A stretch of DNA of 43,598 nt from Gemmatimonadota bacterium (GCA_003220935.1 QHTT01000075.1:1-43598), one strand, 5' to 3'; shown: positions 15,781 through 24,445, counted from the first letter of the stretch. Notes: generated from the sequence alone by a model not told the origin. Numbers and translations: made by a program.

Positions 15781-18747
15781 GTGGTAAAGCGCACTTCGCT
15801 ACTCGCGCTGGTGCTGGTGCCGCTCGTTGGTGTCGCCACCGTCGCGGCGCAGCAGCGCCAGATCACCGGCCGTGTGACGGCGGCGCAGACCGCCGAGCTC
15901 GTCGCGGGGGTGACCGTGACGGTGACGGGCACCGCGTTCGCCGCCGTGACCAACGCTGAGGGCCGCTACGCCGTCTCCGCCCCCGCGGGCGCCGCGACGC
16001 TCGTGTTTCGCGCCATCGGCTACAAGCGGCGCGAGGCCTCCGTCGCCGCGGGCCAGAACACCGCGGACGTCACGCTCGAGCAGGACGTCTTCAATCTCGA
16101 GGCCGTGGTGGTCACCGGGCAGGCGACGGCGACCGAGCGTCGCAACGCCGCGATCGCGACCACGGTGGTGACCGGGGCGGAGGTGACGAGTGTGCCGGCG
16201 CCGGCGCTGGACCGTGCGTTGCAAGCACGCGTGCCCGGTGCCTACATCCAACAGAACTCGGGAGCTCCCGGCGGAGGCACCCAGATCCAGATCCGCGGTT
16301 CGAACACGGTCGTCGGGTCCGCCGACCCGCTGTACGTCGTGGACGGGGTGATCGTCAGCGACGCGTCGCTCCCGACGGGGTTGTTCTCCGTGACCGCGAG
16401 CGGCAACCCGCAATCCACGCGCAACGATGGGGAGAAGCAGGACGACCCCGTGAATCGGCTCACCGACCTGAACCCCAACGACGTCGAGTCGATCGAGGTC
16501 CTGCGCGGTGCCGCTGCCTCTTCGATCTACGGCTCGAAAGGGGTGAACGGTGTCGTCATCATCCGCACCAAGCGAGGGACGGCCGGGACGCCCCGCGCCA
16601 CGATCACGCAACGGCTCGGCTTCTCCGAGTTGCTGCGCGGGCCGGGCACGCGGCCGTTCGACACGACCACGGCGTTCGATCAATTCGGGGACACGGCGCT
16701 GATCCGGTCCTACGAGGTGAACGGCGTCCTGCCGACGTACGACCACCTGCGGGAGCTCGCCGGCAACAAGCCGCTCGGCTACGAAACCCAGTTGGATGTC
16801 TCGGGGGGGGCGGGCAACACCCGGTACTTCCTGTCGGGTAACGTGAAGGGCGACGGCGGGATCATCGAGAATACCGGCGCCCAGCGGCAGAACCTGCGCG
16901 CCAACGTGGACCAGAGCTTTTCGGATCGGTTCAGCGTCTCGCTCACCAGCGCGTTCAGCCGCACCACGACGCAGCGTGGCTTCACCAACAACGACAACGC
17001 GGGCGCGAGCGTGACCTACGCGCTCGCCTACATCCCGGGCTTCGTGCCGCTGGTCCCGGTCAACGGGGTGTATCCCGATCCTGGTGGGCTGAGTTACTTC
17101 GGGGCCAACCCGCTGCAGACGACCGCCCTCGGCAGCAACGACGAGGCGGCGGTGCGGTTCACCGGCGGCCTGACCGCGACTTTCCAGGCGGTGCAGACGG
17201 CGCGTCACAGCCTCCGGTTCGTCGGCGCTGGTGGAATCGACTTTTTCAACCAGAAGGACGAGGTCTTCGCGCCGCCCGAGCTGTTCTTCGAGGCGCGTCA
17301 GACCAACCCGGGCGCCTCGACCCTGAGCAACGCCGACAGCCGGCTCGCCAATTGGAACGCCAACGCGATCCACACCTTCACGCCGGCGGGCGGCTCGTGG
17401 AAGGCGACCACGGCGGTGGGCGTGCAGTGGGAGGACCGCGGGCTGGGCCGCTCGCGCGTGATCGCGCGCGGCTTGCTGCCCGGCCAGAAGAACATCAACC
17501 AGGGATCGGTGCTGCAGGGCTTCGAGGAGAACACGCACGAGCGCACCATCGCGCTGTACGGCCACGAGGACTGGCTGGGGGCGGGCGAGCGGCTGCTGCT
17601 CTCCGCCAGCTTCCGCGCGGAGCGGTCCAGCGCCAACGGCGATGTGAAGAAGTTCTATCTCTTCCCCTCGGCCACCGGCTCGTACCGGTTCCCGGGCCTG
17701 TTGGGCGAAGGCAGTGAGGTGAAGCTGCGGTTCGCGTACGGCGAGACGGGCAACCAGCCGCTGTTCGGTCAGAAGTTCACCACGCTGCAGGGCGGCGCCG
17801 TGATCGGCGGCAACGTCGGCACGGTGGTGGGCGCCACCGCCGGTGACCCGATCATCAAGCCGGAGCGCACGCGGGAGGTCGAAGGCGGCGTGGACGCGAC
17901 GCTGCTGAGCGGCCGCGCTACGCTCGAGCTGACGCTGTTCCAGCGCCGGACGAGCGATCTCCTCGTACCGGTCACGCCGGCCCCTTCTTCGGGGTTCTCG
18001 CTCGCGTTCATCAACGGCGGGAAGATTAAGAACGAGGGGATCGAGGTGGCGGCCGGCATCACGCCGGTCCGCCGTGAGCACTTCGACTGGTTGTTCCGAA
18101 CGACGTTCACGAGCCTCAAGAACCGCGTGCTCGAGCTGACCCTGCCCGGGGGCGCGCAGGGCTTCCGGCCCGCGAACGCCGGCTACGGCCTCTCCTACGG
18201 GGAGTTCTTCGTCCAGGTCGGCCGGCCCATCACCCAAATCATCGGCTACGATGACGCAGGCAACGTGATCTCGCTCGGCCAGACGAATCCCAAGTTCCGC
18301 TGGGGTTTCCAGAACGAGTTCACGTATCACCGCGCGGCCCTGTCGTTCTTGTGGGATTGGCAGAATGGCGGCGTGGCGCAAAACCAGACGCTGTCGCTGT
18401 ACGATTGCAACAGCCTTGCGCCGGATGGCGGTACGCCGGCCGGCAAGGCGCGCACCGACGCCTGCCTTAACACCGGCGACGCGCGGCCGTTCGTGCAGTC
18501 CACGTCGTTCGTGAAGCTCCGCAACGCGACCCTGTCGCTCGATCTGCCCAATGCCTGGGCGGCCCACTTCGGGGCGAGGTCCATGCGGGTGAGCCTGAGC
18601 GGCGTCAATCTCATTCTGATCACGGACTACTGGGGCTACGATCCCGAGGTGTCCAACTACGGCGCGCAATCGATCACGCGCAACATCGACCTCGGGCCCT
18701 ATCCGCCCTCGCGGCAGTTCTTCTTCACCATCCAGGCGGGGTTCTGA
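15781..18747 (+). CDS. SusC/RagA-type TonB-dependent outer-membrane transporter, copy 2
   Basis: A 988-residue paralogue of the SusC at 11352. It has the same N-terminal plan: signal peptide ending VAAQQ, regulatory-like domain (RQITGRVTAAQTAELVAGVT), the identical stretch LEQDVFNLEAVV followed by VTGQATATERRN, and the plug (SGAPGGGTQIQIRGSNTVVG, then LRGAAASSIYGSKGVNGV). The barrel ends in FFTIQAGF. Start GTG with AGGAGGG nine bases upstream. Barrel regions differ from copy 1 in loops while keeping landmarks such as VNGVYP and NDN, consistent with duplication and change of ligand. The SusD-like gene starts two bases after its stop. Confidence 0.92.
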   Translation: MVKRTSLLALVLVPLVGVATVAAQQRQITGRVTAAQTAELVAGVTVTVTGTAFAAVTNAEGRYAVSAPAGAATLVFRAIGYKRREASVAAGQNTADVTLEQDVFNLEAVVVTGQATATERRNAAIATTVVTGAEVTSVPAPALDRALQARVPGAYIQQNSGAPGGGTQIQIRGSNTVVGSADPLYVVDGVIVSDASLPTGLFSVTASGNPQSTRNDGEKQDDPVNRLTDLNPNDVESIEVLRGAAASSIYGSKGVNGVVIIRTKRGTAGTPRATITQRLGFSELLRGPGTRPFDTTTAFDQFGDTALIRSYEVNGVLPTYDHLRELAGNKPLGYETQLDVSGGAGNTRYFLSGNVKGDGGIIENTGAQRQNLRANVDQSFSDRFSVSLTSAFSRTTTQRGFTNNDNAGASVTYALAYIPGFVPLVPVNGVYPDPGGLSYFGANPLQTTALGSNDEAAVRFTGGLTATFQAVQTARHSLRFVGAGGIDFFNQKDEVFAPPELFFEARQTNPGASTLSNADSRLANWNANAIHTFTPAGGSWKATTAVGVQWEDRGLGRSRVIARGLLPGQKNINQGSVLQGFEENTHERTIALYGHEDWLGAGERLLLSASFRAERSSANGDVKKFYLFPSATGSYRFPGLLGEGSEVKLRFAYGETGNQPLFGQKFTTLQGGAVIGGNVGTVVGATAGDPIIKPERTREVEGGVDATLLSGRATLELTLFQRRTSDLLVPVTPAPSSGFSLAFINGGKIKNEGIEVAAGITPVRREHFDWLFRTTFTSLKNRVLELTLPGGAQGFRPANAGYGLSYGEFFVQVGRPITQIIGYDDAGNVISLGQTNPKFRWGFQNEFTYHRAALSFLWDWQNGGVAQNQTLSLYDCNSLAPDGGTPAGKARTDACLNTGDARPFVQSTSFVKLRNATLSLDLPNAWAAHFGARSMRVSLSGVNLILITDYWGYDPEVSNYGAQSITRNIDLGPYPPSRQFFFTIQAGF

Positions 18748-18749
18748 CC

Positions 18750-20243
18750 ATGCGCACGAGACGCAGCGCGATCGCGGCCGGCCTCCTCGCCTTGGCGGCG
18801 GCCTGCAACTTCGATATCACCAACACGAACCAGCCGACGCTCGACGACCTGGTGGCCAACCCCACCCGGGCAAAGCTCTCCGCCGCGGCCACGGGGCTGT
18901 TCGCCGGCGCCCGCGGCGGCATCCAGGCGCTCATCTGGAGGCTCGGCTCGATGGGACGGGAGGGGGTCAACCTCTCCGGGAACAACCAGCCGGATTTCGT
19001 GGAACCGTACTTCGGGCCGGTGGGAGCCGGTGGCAGCTTCGGCGGCACACTCTGGCTCGACCGCTACGTTCACATCCGCAGCGTCAACATCTTCCTGCAG
19101 GCGCTTGCCAGCAACGCCACCGCCGCCCTGCCGGCCCCGGACCGCCTGTCCGCGGCGGAAGCCGCCGGCGCGCGCGGGGTGGCGAACACGCTCAAGGCGT
19201 TGACGTTCCTCTACATCATCCAGACGCGTGGCTCGCTCGGCGCACCCGTGGACGTGGATCGGCCCGTGGACGCGGACCCCGCGCCGTTCGTTACCGAGGA
19301 CTCGGTGTACGGCTACATCCTCGGCCTGCTGAACGGCGCCAATGCCGATCTGGCCGCGGGCGGCTCCAGCTTCTTTACGGGATTCCAGGTGCCCCCCGGG
19401 CTCGCCGCCTTCGCCACGCCGGCGACGTTCATCAAGTTCAACCGGGCGCTCGCCGCCAAGGCCAATGTGTTGCGCGCTACGGCGCTAAACGGCTGCGGTG
19501 GAACCAAGGCCACGTGCTACGCCGCCGCGCTCACCGCGCTGGGCGCGTCCTTCATCGATCCCGCGGCCACGACGGCGGCGGCGTTCCAAGCGGGCGCGTA
19601 CTTCGACTTCTCGACCGCCTCGGGCGACGCCACGAACGGCCTGTCGTCTCCGCTGAACGAGTTCACGTTCTACGCGCTCCAGAGCAACCTTTCCGATGCG
19701 CAGCTCCAGCCGGGGGGAGCGAAGGATCAGCGAGTCCTCGACAAGATCGCCGCGGCGACCGACACGCAGCGCGCCCTGCTCGGCAGCATCCCGATTCCGG
19801 GCGAGCTCAAGTTCACGCTCTACTTCACGAGCGGACAGGCGGACCCGAGTCATCCGATCCCGATCATTCGGAACGAGGAGCTGATCCTGCTCCGCTCCGA
19901 GGCCAATTGGTTCGGCGGCAGCAAGGCGCAGGCGATCCTCGATCTGACCCAGGTTCGTCAGAACTCCGGCAAGCTGCCAGCGACGACGGTCACGGCCGTG
20001 AGCCCTGACTCGGTGTTCGTGAAAGCGTTGATGTACGAGCGCCGCTACTCGTTGCTCTGGGAGCAGGGCACGCGCTGGACCGACGCGCGCCGCTTCGGTC
20101 GGCTGACGGATATTCCTGTCGCCGTGCCCAGTGGCAATGTGCCGTCTGTGATGCCGGTGCCCCAGTCGGAGTGCGACGCGCGCGGCCTGACGGCGAGCGA
20201 GGTCATTCCCGACGTCTTGACCTGCACGCCGCTGACACCGTAA
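18750..20243 (+). CDS. SusD/RagB-family outer-membrane lipoprotein, copy 2
   Basis: A 497-residue lipoprotein. The signal peptide MRTRRSAIAAGLLALAAAC has a lipobox (A-A-A-C, Cys19). The mature start CNFDITNTNQPTLDDLVANP is typical of SusD in this lineage. The C-terminal motifs are IPIIRNEELILLRSEANW, VRQNSGKLP and LLWEQGTRWTDARRFGRL. It is the last gene of the four-gene Sus block and is followed 26 bases later by a strong hairpin. Tight coupling to copy 2 SusC (two-base gap) says the two form one complex. Ligand unknown. Confidence 0.9.
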   Translation: MRTRRSAIAAGLLALAAACNFDITNTNQPTLDDLVANPTRAKLSAAATGLFAGARGGIQALIWRLGSMGREGVNLSGNNQPDFVEPYFGPVGAGGSFGGTLWLDRYVHIRSVNIFLQALASNATAALPAPDRLSAAEAAGARGVANTLKALTFLYIIQTRGSLGAPVDVDRPVDADPAPFVTEDSVYGYILGLLNGANADLAAGGSSFFTGFQVPPGLAAFATPATFIKFNRALAAKANVLRATALNGCGGTKATCYAAALTALGASFIDPAATTAAAFQAGAYFDFSTASGDATNGLSSPLNEFTFYALQSNLSDAQLQPGGAKDQRVLDKIAAATDTQRALLGSIPIPGELKFTLYFTSGQADPSHPIPIIRNEELILLRSEANWFGGSKAQAILDLTQVRQNSGKLPATTVTAVSPDSVFVKALMYERRYSLLWEQGTRWTDARRFGRLTDIPVAVPSGNVPSVMPVPQSECDARGLTASEVIPDVLTCTPLTP

Positions 20244-20269
20244 GGCCAGCGGGCGAGACGGGCACGGCA

Positions 20270-20308
20270 ATGAGAAAGGGGGCGCGGCACTCGCGCCCCC
20301 TTTCTCAT
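20270..20308. terminator. Strong hairpin shared by convergent genes
   Basis: Perfect 17-bp inverted repeat: ATGAGAAAGGGGGCGCG at 20270-20286, a 5-base loop (GCACT), and the complement at 20292-20308. It lies 26 bases after the second SusD stop and 15 bases after the end of the convergent membrane-protein gene. The descending arm contains TTTCTC but no long T tract follows. It likely ends transcription from both sides. Confidence 0.75.
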
Positions 20309-20323
20309 GCTCCACCCCGCCGG

Positions 20324-20746
20324 TCAGGCCTCCGTGTAAATGTAGGCCCCCACGACGCACGCCAGCGGAATCTTGATCAACGCCACGACCGCTCCGATCG
20401 TGTACAACCGCGCCGGAAACAGCCCCATCGGCGCTTCCCCGATCGCGCTCATGAGGCCGATGAAGAACCACAAGGCGAGTCCTGCGATTACCGCGGTCTT
20501 CGCGCCGGGGCCGAACCGCGGCCGGATGGCTGCATACAGCCACACGAGACCGATCCCCATCACGAAATCCCACACGACGAACACCCAGATCATACTGTCA
20601 GGTATCGGCGGTTTGCCGAGCGCCTGCATCGCAGCGGCCATGTCCTGCTTCATCACCATGCCGTAGTAGACGAAGTCCACCACGTTGAGCACCAGACCCG
20701 CCAACAGCCCGCCTAGGATGACGCGACCCCAGTTGATCTTGCCCAC
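20324..20746 (-). CDS. Small integral membrane protein
   Basis: A 140-residue protein with four predicted membrane segments: VILGGLLAGLVLNVVDFVYY, SMIWVFVVWDFVMGIGLVWL, TAVIAGLALWFFIGLMSAI and VVALIKIPLACVVGAYIYTE. The start is GTG at 20746 after a GGGGGTGG stretch. It looks like the uncharacterised four-helix membrane proteins common in this lineage; no enzymatic motif is seen. It is followed on the same strand by the shared hairpin, and it lies 33 bases downstream of the CBM48-like exported protein gene, so the two may form an operon. Confidence 0.7.
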   Translation of the reverse strand: MGKINWGRVILGGLLAGLVLNVVDFVYYGMVMKQDMAAAMQALGKPPIPDSMIWVFVVWDFVMGIGLVWLYAAIRPRFGPGAKTAVIAGLALWFFIGLMSAIGEAPMGLFPARLYTIGAVVALIKIPLACVVGAYIYTEA

Positions 20747-20779
20747 AGCCCACCCCCGTGGAGAGTGATCCCCTCTACA

Positions 20780-21874
20780 TTACGGCACGAGCAACACGCC
20801 GACCATGCCTCCCAGCCCGTCGGGCACCGCGGCCACCCCGTTGGGCACGACCCAGTCGTTACCATCTACGAGGAGGTTGAAGTGGTACAGGCCGCGCCTG
20901 AGCACGAGCGCTCCCTCCCACAGATTCGCGCCGAGCGAGTGCAGCGGCATCGGTTGCCACTGGTTCCAGTCGCCCGCAATCGCCACCGAGCGCACACTCT
21001 CGAAGCGGAACCGCACGACGAGACTGTCGCCGCGGGGGTCGGGGACGAGCGGTGACCACTGCGGACCCTTCGGGGGTGCCGCAGGCGCGGCAGGCGTGGT
21101 GTATAGCCGCACGCCGAGCGTCAGGAACGCCGCCCGCGGTAGGCCCTGATACGGATCCTTCAGGTAGCTCCCGCCGCCCGCCTCGAGCGCGATGCTCGGC
21201 GAGACGAAGAATTGGAGGGCGGCGCTCCCTGCTGCGGTCGAAGGGGAGATGCGGGAAATCCGCGCGGCAGCCCAAAAGGCCGCGATCGCGGGCCCGCGTG
21301 TGAGGGTGACCTGCGCGGCCGCGTCGGTGAACCACCCCTCGGGGAGCCGCGTCGGCTCGATCGTGAGCTGCCAATCAGCGCGTGTCGCGTCTCCGCCTGG
21401 CCGCCACCAGACCCGCGCGCGGGTGTGAAGCGCTGTGGTCGATGATTCGTTCGCGATCCACCCGGCAGAAGGCCCCGCGCCGACGCCAAACCCCCACCGC
21501 GGCCGGGACCACAAGAGCTCGCCGATGCCGTGGGCCGCTGCGGTCCAGCCGCCATCGGTCCAACTTATGCCCGCGAGGATCCCCTCCACGCCGATCCGCC
21601 ACCCGTCACGGATCGGGCGCGACGCGAGCCAGAGGTCGCCGCGCCCTTGGCTCGACCACACTCCGCCGGGAAGCGAGGCGAACGAGCTTGAGACGTCGGC
21701 GCTGACGGTCGGGGACGCGAAATGCAGCGTGGGGGAGAACGACCCCGAGCTGAAGGTTGTCCCGCCGGTATCGCGCACCGTGCCGACGCCCACGCCGAAC
21801 GACGCCCGCGCCTGCGCGCCCAGCGGTCGGACGCCCAGGCCGGCGGCACACAGAAAAAGGAAGAGCCGCCACAC
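20780..21874 (-). CDS. Exported protein with C-terminal CBM48-like glycogen-binding module
   Basis: A 364-residue exported protein. GTG start; signal peptide WRLFLFLCAAGLGVRPLGAQ. Residues 25-250 are beta-rich, repeating alternating patterns that resemble an outer-membrane barrel or lectin-like domain; no family is recognised. The last 80 residues form a CBM48/AMPK1-type glycogen-binding domain: VRFRFESVRSVAIAGDWNQW, then LWEGALVLRRGLYHFNLLVD, then GNDWVVPNGVA. The D-W-N-Q-W motif carries the sugar-stacking Trp residues of this family. The module is very similar in layout to the one in the anti-sigma-like protein at 23112. A function in sensing or binding alpha-glucans at the envelope is inferred. 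Confidence 0.72.
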   Translation of the reverse strand: MWRLFLFLCAAGLGVRPLGAQARASFGVGVGTVRDTGGTTFSSGSFSPTLHFASPTVSADVSSSFASLPGGVWSSQGRGDLWLASRPIRDGWRIGVEGILAGISWTDGGWTAAAHGIGELLWSRPRWGFGVGAGPSAGWIANESSTTALHTRARVWWRPGGDATRADWQLTIEPTRLPEGWFTDAAAQVTLTRGPAIAAFWAAARISRISPSTAAGSAALQFFVSPSIALEAGGGSYLKDPYQGLPRAAFLTLGVRLYTTPAAPAAPPKGPQWSPLVPDPRGDSLVVRFRFESVRSVAIAGDWNQWQPMPLHSLGANLWEGALVLRRGLYHFNLLVDGNDWVVPNGVAAVPDGLGGMVGVLLVP

Positions 21875-21923
21875 GCGTACAAGCTAGCGTTGCGCGGCGG
21901 CTGCGGTGAGCGTGATCCGGGGC

Positions 21924-21960
21924 AAAAAAAACGTAGGGGCGCAGCGTGCTGCGCCCCTAC
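21924..21960 (-). terminator. Rho-independent terminator of the Pro-rich exported protein gene
   Basis: Read on the minus strand: a 12-bp stem (GTAGGGGCGCAG and its complement, 21933-21960) with a 4-base loop, followed by G and eight T residues (the A tract at 21924-21931 on plus). This is a textbook intrinsic terminator for the gene ending at 21989. Its arms match the palindrome at 28777-28804. Confidence 0.85.
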
Positions 21961-21988
21961 CACCCCTCCGGAATGCTCCGGCGTTGCG

Positions 21989-22333
21989 TTACGGCCGGTG
22001 AATACCCGACTGGCCCGGGCTTGCCGGTCTCTGCGGTGGCTGCGCCGGGTGCGGCGGGCTGCCGGTAGGTGGCGCAGCGGGTAAGGTAACGCCGCCCGCC
22101 GCAGGCACCGCCCGTCCCACGGCCGGAGTCGCGATCGAGCTCGGCCGGTTGGAGAGTCCGCCTGCCACCTCGCCGCGACGCTGGGTCGCCCGGTGCTGAG
22201 CACTCTGGGAGTGCGCACCAGCCATGGTTTGCCCCTTCGGGGACGCGTGGCCATTGGGAATCGTGGGCGTCTGGGCTGCCAACAGGCTTGGTAACGCAAG
22301 GGCTGTGGCGAGCCCGATAAGTTTCCGGATCAT
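21989..22333 (-). CDS. Small exported Pro/Ala-rich protein
   Basis: A 114-residue protein with a clear signal peptide (MIRKLIGLATALALPSLLAA, cut near AQ) and an excellent ribosome binding site (AAGGAGGG). The mature part is low-complexity and probably disordered, rich in Pro, Ala, Gln and His (LPAAPPTGSPPHPAQPPQRP), with no Cys. No family is recognised. It is monocistronic: its own terminator follows, and the divergent ECF sigma operon begins 222 bases upstream. Confidence 0.65.
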   Translation of the reverse strand: MIRKLIGLATALALPSLLAAQTPTIPNGHASPKGQTMAGAHSQSAQHRATQRRGEVAGGLSNRPSSIATPAVGRAVPAAGGVTLPAAPPTGSPPHPAQPPQRPASPGQSGIHRP

Positions 22334-22554
22334 GCACCCTCCTTCATCCGCACGTTAAGGGGGCGGGCGGTGCCCCCTGGGGCTGCGATCTTCGCTATGA
22401 AGACGGCGGCCGGAGGCTTCAGGTAACCCCCCTGCCGGAAGTCGCGGTGGGACCGAACGTTACCTCCGTGCCACAAGGCCACTCTTTACGGCTGGAGCCG
22501 GTTGCCGCAGCCTGAGCGGGCGTCTACCATCCTCTGCGTACTCTGGCAGCCGAG
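22334..22554. promoter_or_regulatory. Divergent regulatory gap before the sigma operon
   Basis: The gap between the Pro-rich gene (minus) and the ECF sigma gene (plus). It holds G/C-rich runs, for example TTAAGGGGGCGGGCGGTGCC. A CGTCT at 22521-22525 resembles an ECF -10 element, but the best -35-like GGAGCC at 22494 is 21 bases away, too far. No promoter can be placed with confidence. Confidence 0.25.
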
Positions 22555-23115
22555 GTGGCTCGGTTGGGTCTGCGGGAACAGGCGACGGATGGGGAAGTCG
22601 TCCAGGCCGTGCTGGCGGGAGATGTGGAGCAGTACGCGGTGCTGGTGCGCCGCTACCGCGACCGCTATGCCCGCTTCGCCGCCCGGATGCTCGGCTCGCT
22701 CGATGCGGCCGAAGACGCGGTCCAGGACGCCCTGGTTCGGGCATTTGATCAGCTGGCGCAGTGCCGCGAACCCGACAAGTTTGCGGGGTGGCTGTTTCTG
22801 ATCCTACGAAACCGCTGCTTCGCCGAGCGGCGCCGCCAGACGCGCGAAGGGCGAGGGCTCGAAGCCACCGACGAAGCCGTGGCCGGGCCCGACCGACCGG
22901 ACGGGAATGTGGAACAGGTGGAGCGGACGCGCGCGCTCGAGCAGGCGCTAGTCAAGCTGACCCCGGAGCAGCGCGAAGTGTTTGTGCTGAAGCACGTGGA
23001 AGGGTTGGCGTACGAGGAGATCGCGGCCATGACCGGCGCCACGGTGGCGTCGCTCAAAATGCGGATGCATCGCGCGTATGACCGGCTGCGGGAGCTGCTG
23101 AAGGAGCACTCATGA
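22555..23115 (+). CDS. ECF-type RNA polymerase sigma factor
   Basis: A 186-residue ECF sigma-70 factor. Region 2 lies at about 25-95 (VEQYAVLVRRYRDRYARFAA, DAAEDAVQDALVRAFDQL, then FAGWLFLILRNRCFAERRR), and region 4 at about 130-183 (LTPEQREVFVLKHVEGLAYE with the helix-turn-helix EEIAAMTGATVASLKMRMHR). There is no region 3 or extra C-terminal domain. The start is GTG at 22555, just after GAGG. Its stop overlaps the start of the next gene (ATGA), the normal linkage of a sigma factor with its anti-sigma factor. The targets probably include its own operon, though no ECF promoter could be assigned by eye. Confidence 0.92.
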   Translation: MARLGLREQATDGEVVQAVLAGDVEQYAVLVRRYRDRYARFAARMLGSLDAAEDAVQDALVRAFDQLAQCREPDKFAGWLFLILRNRCFAERRRQTREGRGLEATDEAVAGPDRPDGNVEQVERTRALEQALVKLTPEQREVFVLKHVEGLAYEEIAAMTGATVASLKMRMHRAYDRLRELLKEHS

Positions 23116-23768
23116 CCCAGGCGTATCATCAGTTGGTGAAGCGGCTGTTGGACGGGGAGCTGTCGCTCTCGGACCTGCCAGCCGAGCTCCGCGCCGAGGG
23201 TGCGGAGGCGCTGCGCCTGCTGGGCACCGTGGATCGCACGCCCGTGTTGCTCCCGGTGCAACTCGACGCTCGCGTGATGGCCGAGGTGCGGCGGCGCGCC
23301 CGCTCTCCGCTGCGGCGCGCGTGGCGTCGGCTGGTCGAGCCCCGGGACGTCGAGCTGCGGCTGCGGGTGCGACCCTGGGTCGTCTGGGGTGGCGCGCTCG
23401 CTGTGGCGGCCACCGTCGCCTTGCTCTTCGCCTGGCCGCCGCCGTCCCCGGGCGGTGCGCGGCCAGTTCGCATGGCGGCGCGCGACAGCGTGTTTGTCCG
23501 GTTCGTGCTGTACGCTCCAGGGGCGAAACGCGTCGCGGTCGCGGGGACGTTCAACCAATGGGACCAGAACGCCGCACCATTGGTGCGGCTGGGAGCCGGC
23601 GGGATCTGGACGATCACGCTGGCGCTGCCCCAGGGGCAGCACCAGTACGCCTTCGTGGTGGACGGCGAGCGCTGGGTCCCCGACCCGGCCGCCCCCGGGA
23701 TCGACGACGGGTTCGGGCGACGGAACAGTGTGGTTGCCGTGACCGCTCACGGGGCGCGTACTCTGTGA
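23112..23768 (+). CDS. Membrane anti-sigma factor candidate with outward CBM48-like domain
   Basis: A 218-residue protein starting in the ATGA overlap with the sigma gene. Residues 1-85 are cytoplasmic, charged and partly helical; they lack the H-x3-C-x2-C zinc motif of ZAS anti-sigma factors. A single membrane helix spans about 90-108 (VVWGGALAVAATVALLFAW). Residues 125-212 form a CBM48/AMPK1-type glycogen-binding domain outside the membrane: VRFVLYAPGAKRVAVAGTFN-QW, then GIWTITLALPQGQHQYAFVV, then DGERWVPDP. Position and topology suit a transmembrane anti-sigma factor whose outer domain binds an alpha-glucan or related sugar. The anti-sigma role is inference from gene order; the CBM48 assignment rests on the F-N-Q-W motif and strand pattern. 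Confidence 0.75.
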   Translation: MTQAYHQLVKRLLDGELSLSDLPAELRAEGAEALRLLGTVDRTPVLLPVQLDARVMAEVRRRARSPLRRAWRRLVEPRDVELRLRVRPWVVWGGALAVAATVALLFAWPPPSPGGARPVRMAARDSVFVRFVLYAPGAKRVAVAGTFNQWDQNAAPLVRLGAGGIWTITLALPQGQHQYAFVVDGERWVPDPAAPGIDDGFGRRNSVVAVTAHGARTL

Positions 23769-24445
23769 AACACGCGGCTCTCGCCCTCGTGATCGCCTCG
23801 AGCGGAGCGCTCCGCCTTGCCGCGCAGCAACCGGACGTGGCGGCGCGGCTGAACGGCCGGGTCCGCGCCGAGGTCGTGCCCGCTGTGGCGGGCGTCGCGG
23901 CTTCGGCGGCCAGCCGGGGCCTCCCCGTGGAGCCGCTTATCCAGAAGGCGATCGAAGGCGGCGCGAAAGGCCGGCCGGCCCAGCAGGTGATCGCCGCGGT
24001 GCGCGCGCTGGCCGATCAGCTCGGCGCGGCGAGCGGTGCGCTCCGCTCGGGCGGCTTCGACCACCCGGACGCGGATCTCGTGGAAGGCGGGGCCTACGCG
24101 CTCGGCGCCGGGCTCAGCGTGAGGCAGGTGCAGCAGTTGGCGCGCGCGAGCCGCCCGCCCTACGAGCCGGCGCTCACCTTGCGCGTGGCGGGCACGCTCG
24201 CGGCACTCGGTGTCCCCCCGAAGAACTCCCTGGACTTGGTGGAGGCCCTGATCGACGCGGGTCGCTCGCCGAGCGACCTGCTCGATCTTCCGAGCGAGGT
24301 CCAAGCAGGGGTCGCCCGCGGCGCGACGCCGGCGCAGGCGGCCGAAGGCTTGGCGCGCGGCGCAGCGCATGCGCCGGGCAGCGGCCCGCCTGGCGGCGTG
24401 CCGCCAGGGCAGGCGAAAGGGCGCGGGAACCCGCACAAGCCCTGA
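23765..24445 (+). CDS. Exported hypothetical protein, third gene of the sigma operon
   Basis: A 226-residue exported protein. The GTG start at 23765 overlaps the anti-sigma stop, so the three genes are translationally coupled. The signal peptide is KHAALALVIASSGALRLAAQ. The rest is helical and Ala/Gly/Leu-rich, with repeated patterns of about 35 residues (LPVEPLIQKAIEGGAKGRPA; then GLSVRQVQQLARASRP; then VPPKNSLDLVEALIDAGRSP), which suggests a helical repeat fold. The tail is Gly/Pro-rich and basic (QAKGRGNPHKP). No family is recognised. It may be an envelope partner or target of the sensing pair. Confidence 0.7.
   Translation: MKHAALALVIASSGALRLAAQQPDVAARLNGRVRAEVVPAVAGVAASAASRGLPVEPLIQKAIEGGAKGRPAQQVIAAVRALADQLGAASGALRSGGFDHPDADLVEGGAYALGAGLSVRQVQQLARASRPPYEPALTLRVAGTLAALGVPPKNSLDLVEALIDAGRSPSDLLDLPSEVQAGVARGATPAQAAEGLARGAAHAPGSGPPGGVPPGQAKGRGNPHKP

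Noticed and set aside
15799..18669. A 956-codon open frame on the minus strand
   Set aside because: It lies wholly opposite the second SusC gene, has no start signal and its translation is Arg-rich low-complexity sequence. It is a by-product of high GC content.
22494..22525. ECF-type autoregulated promoter upstream of the first sigma gene
   Set aside because: GGAGCC and CGTCT are 21 bases apart, more than the 16-17 usual for this class, and the -35 is not a good match.
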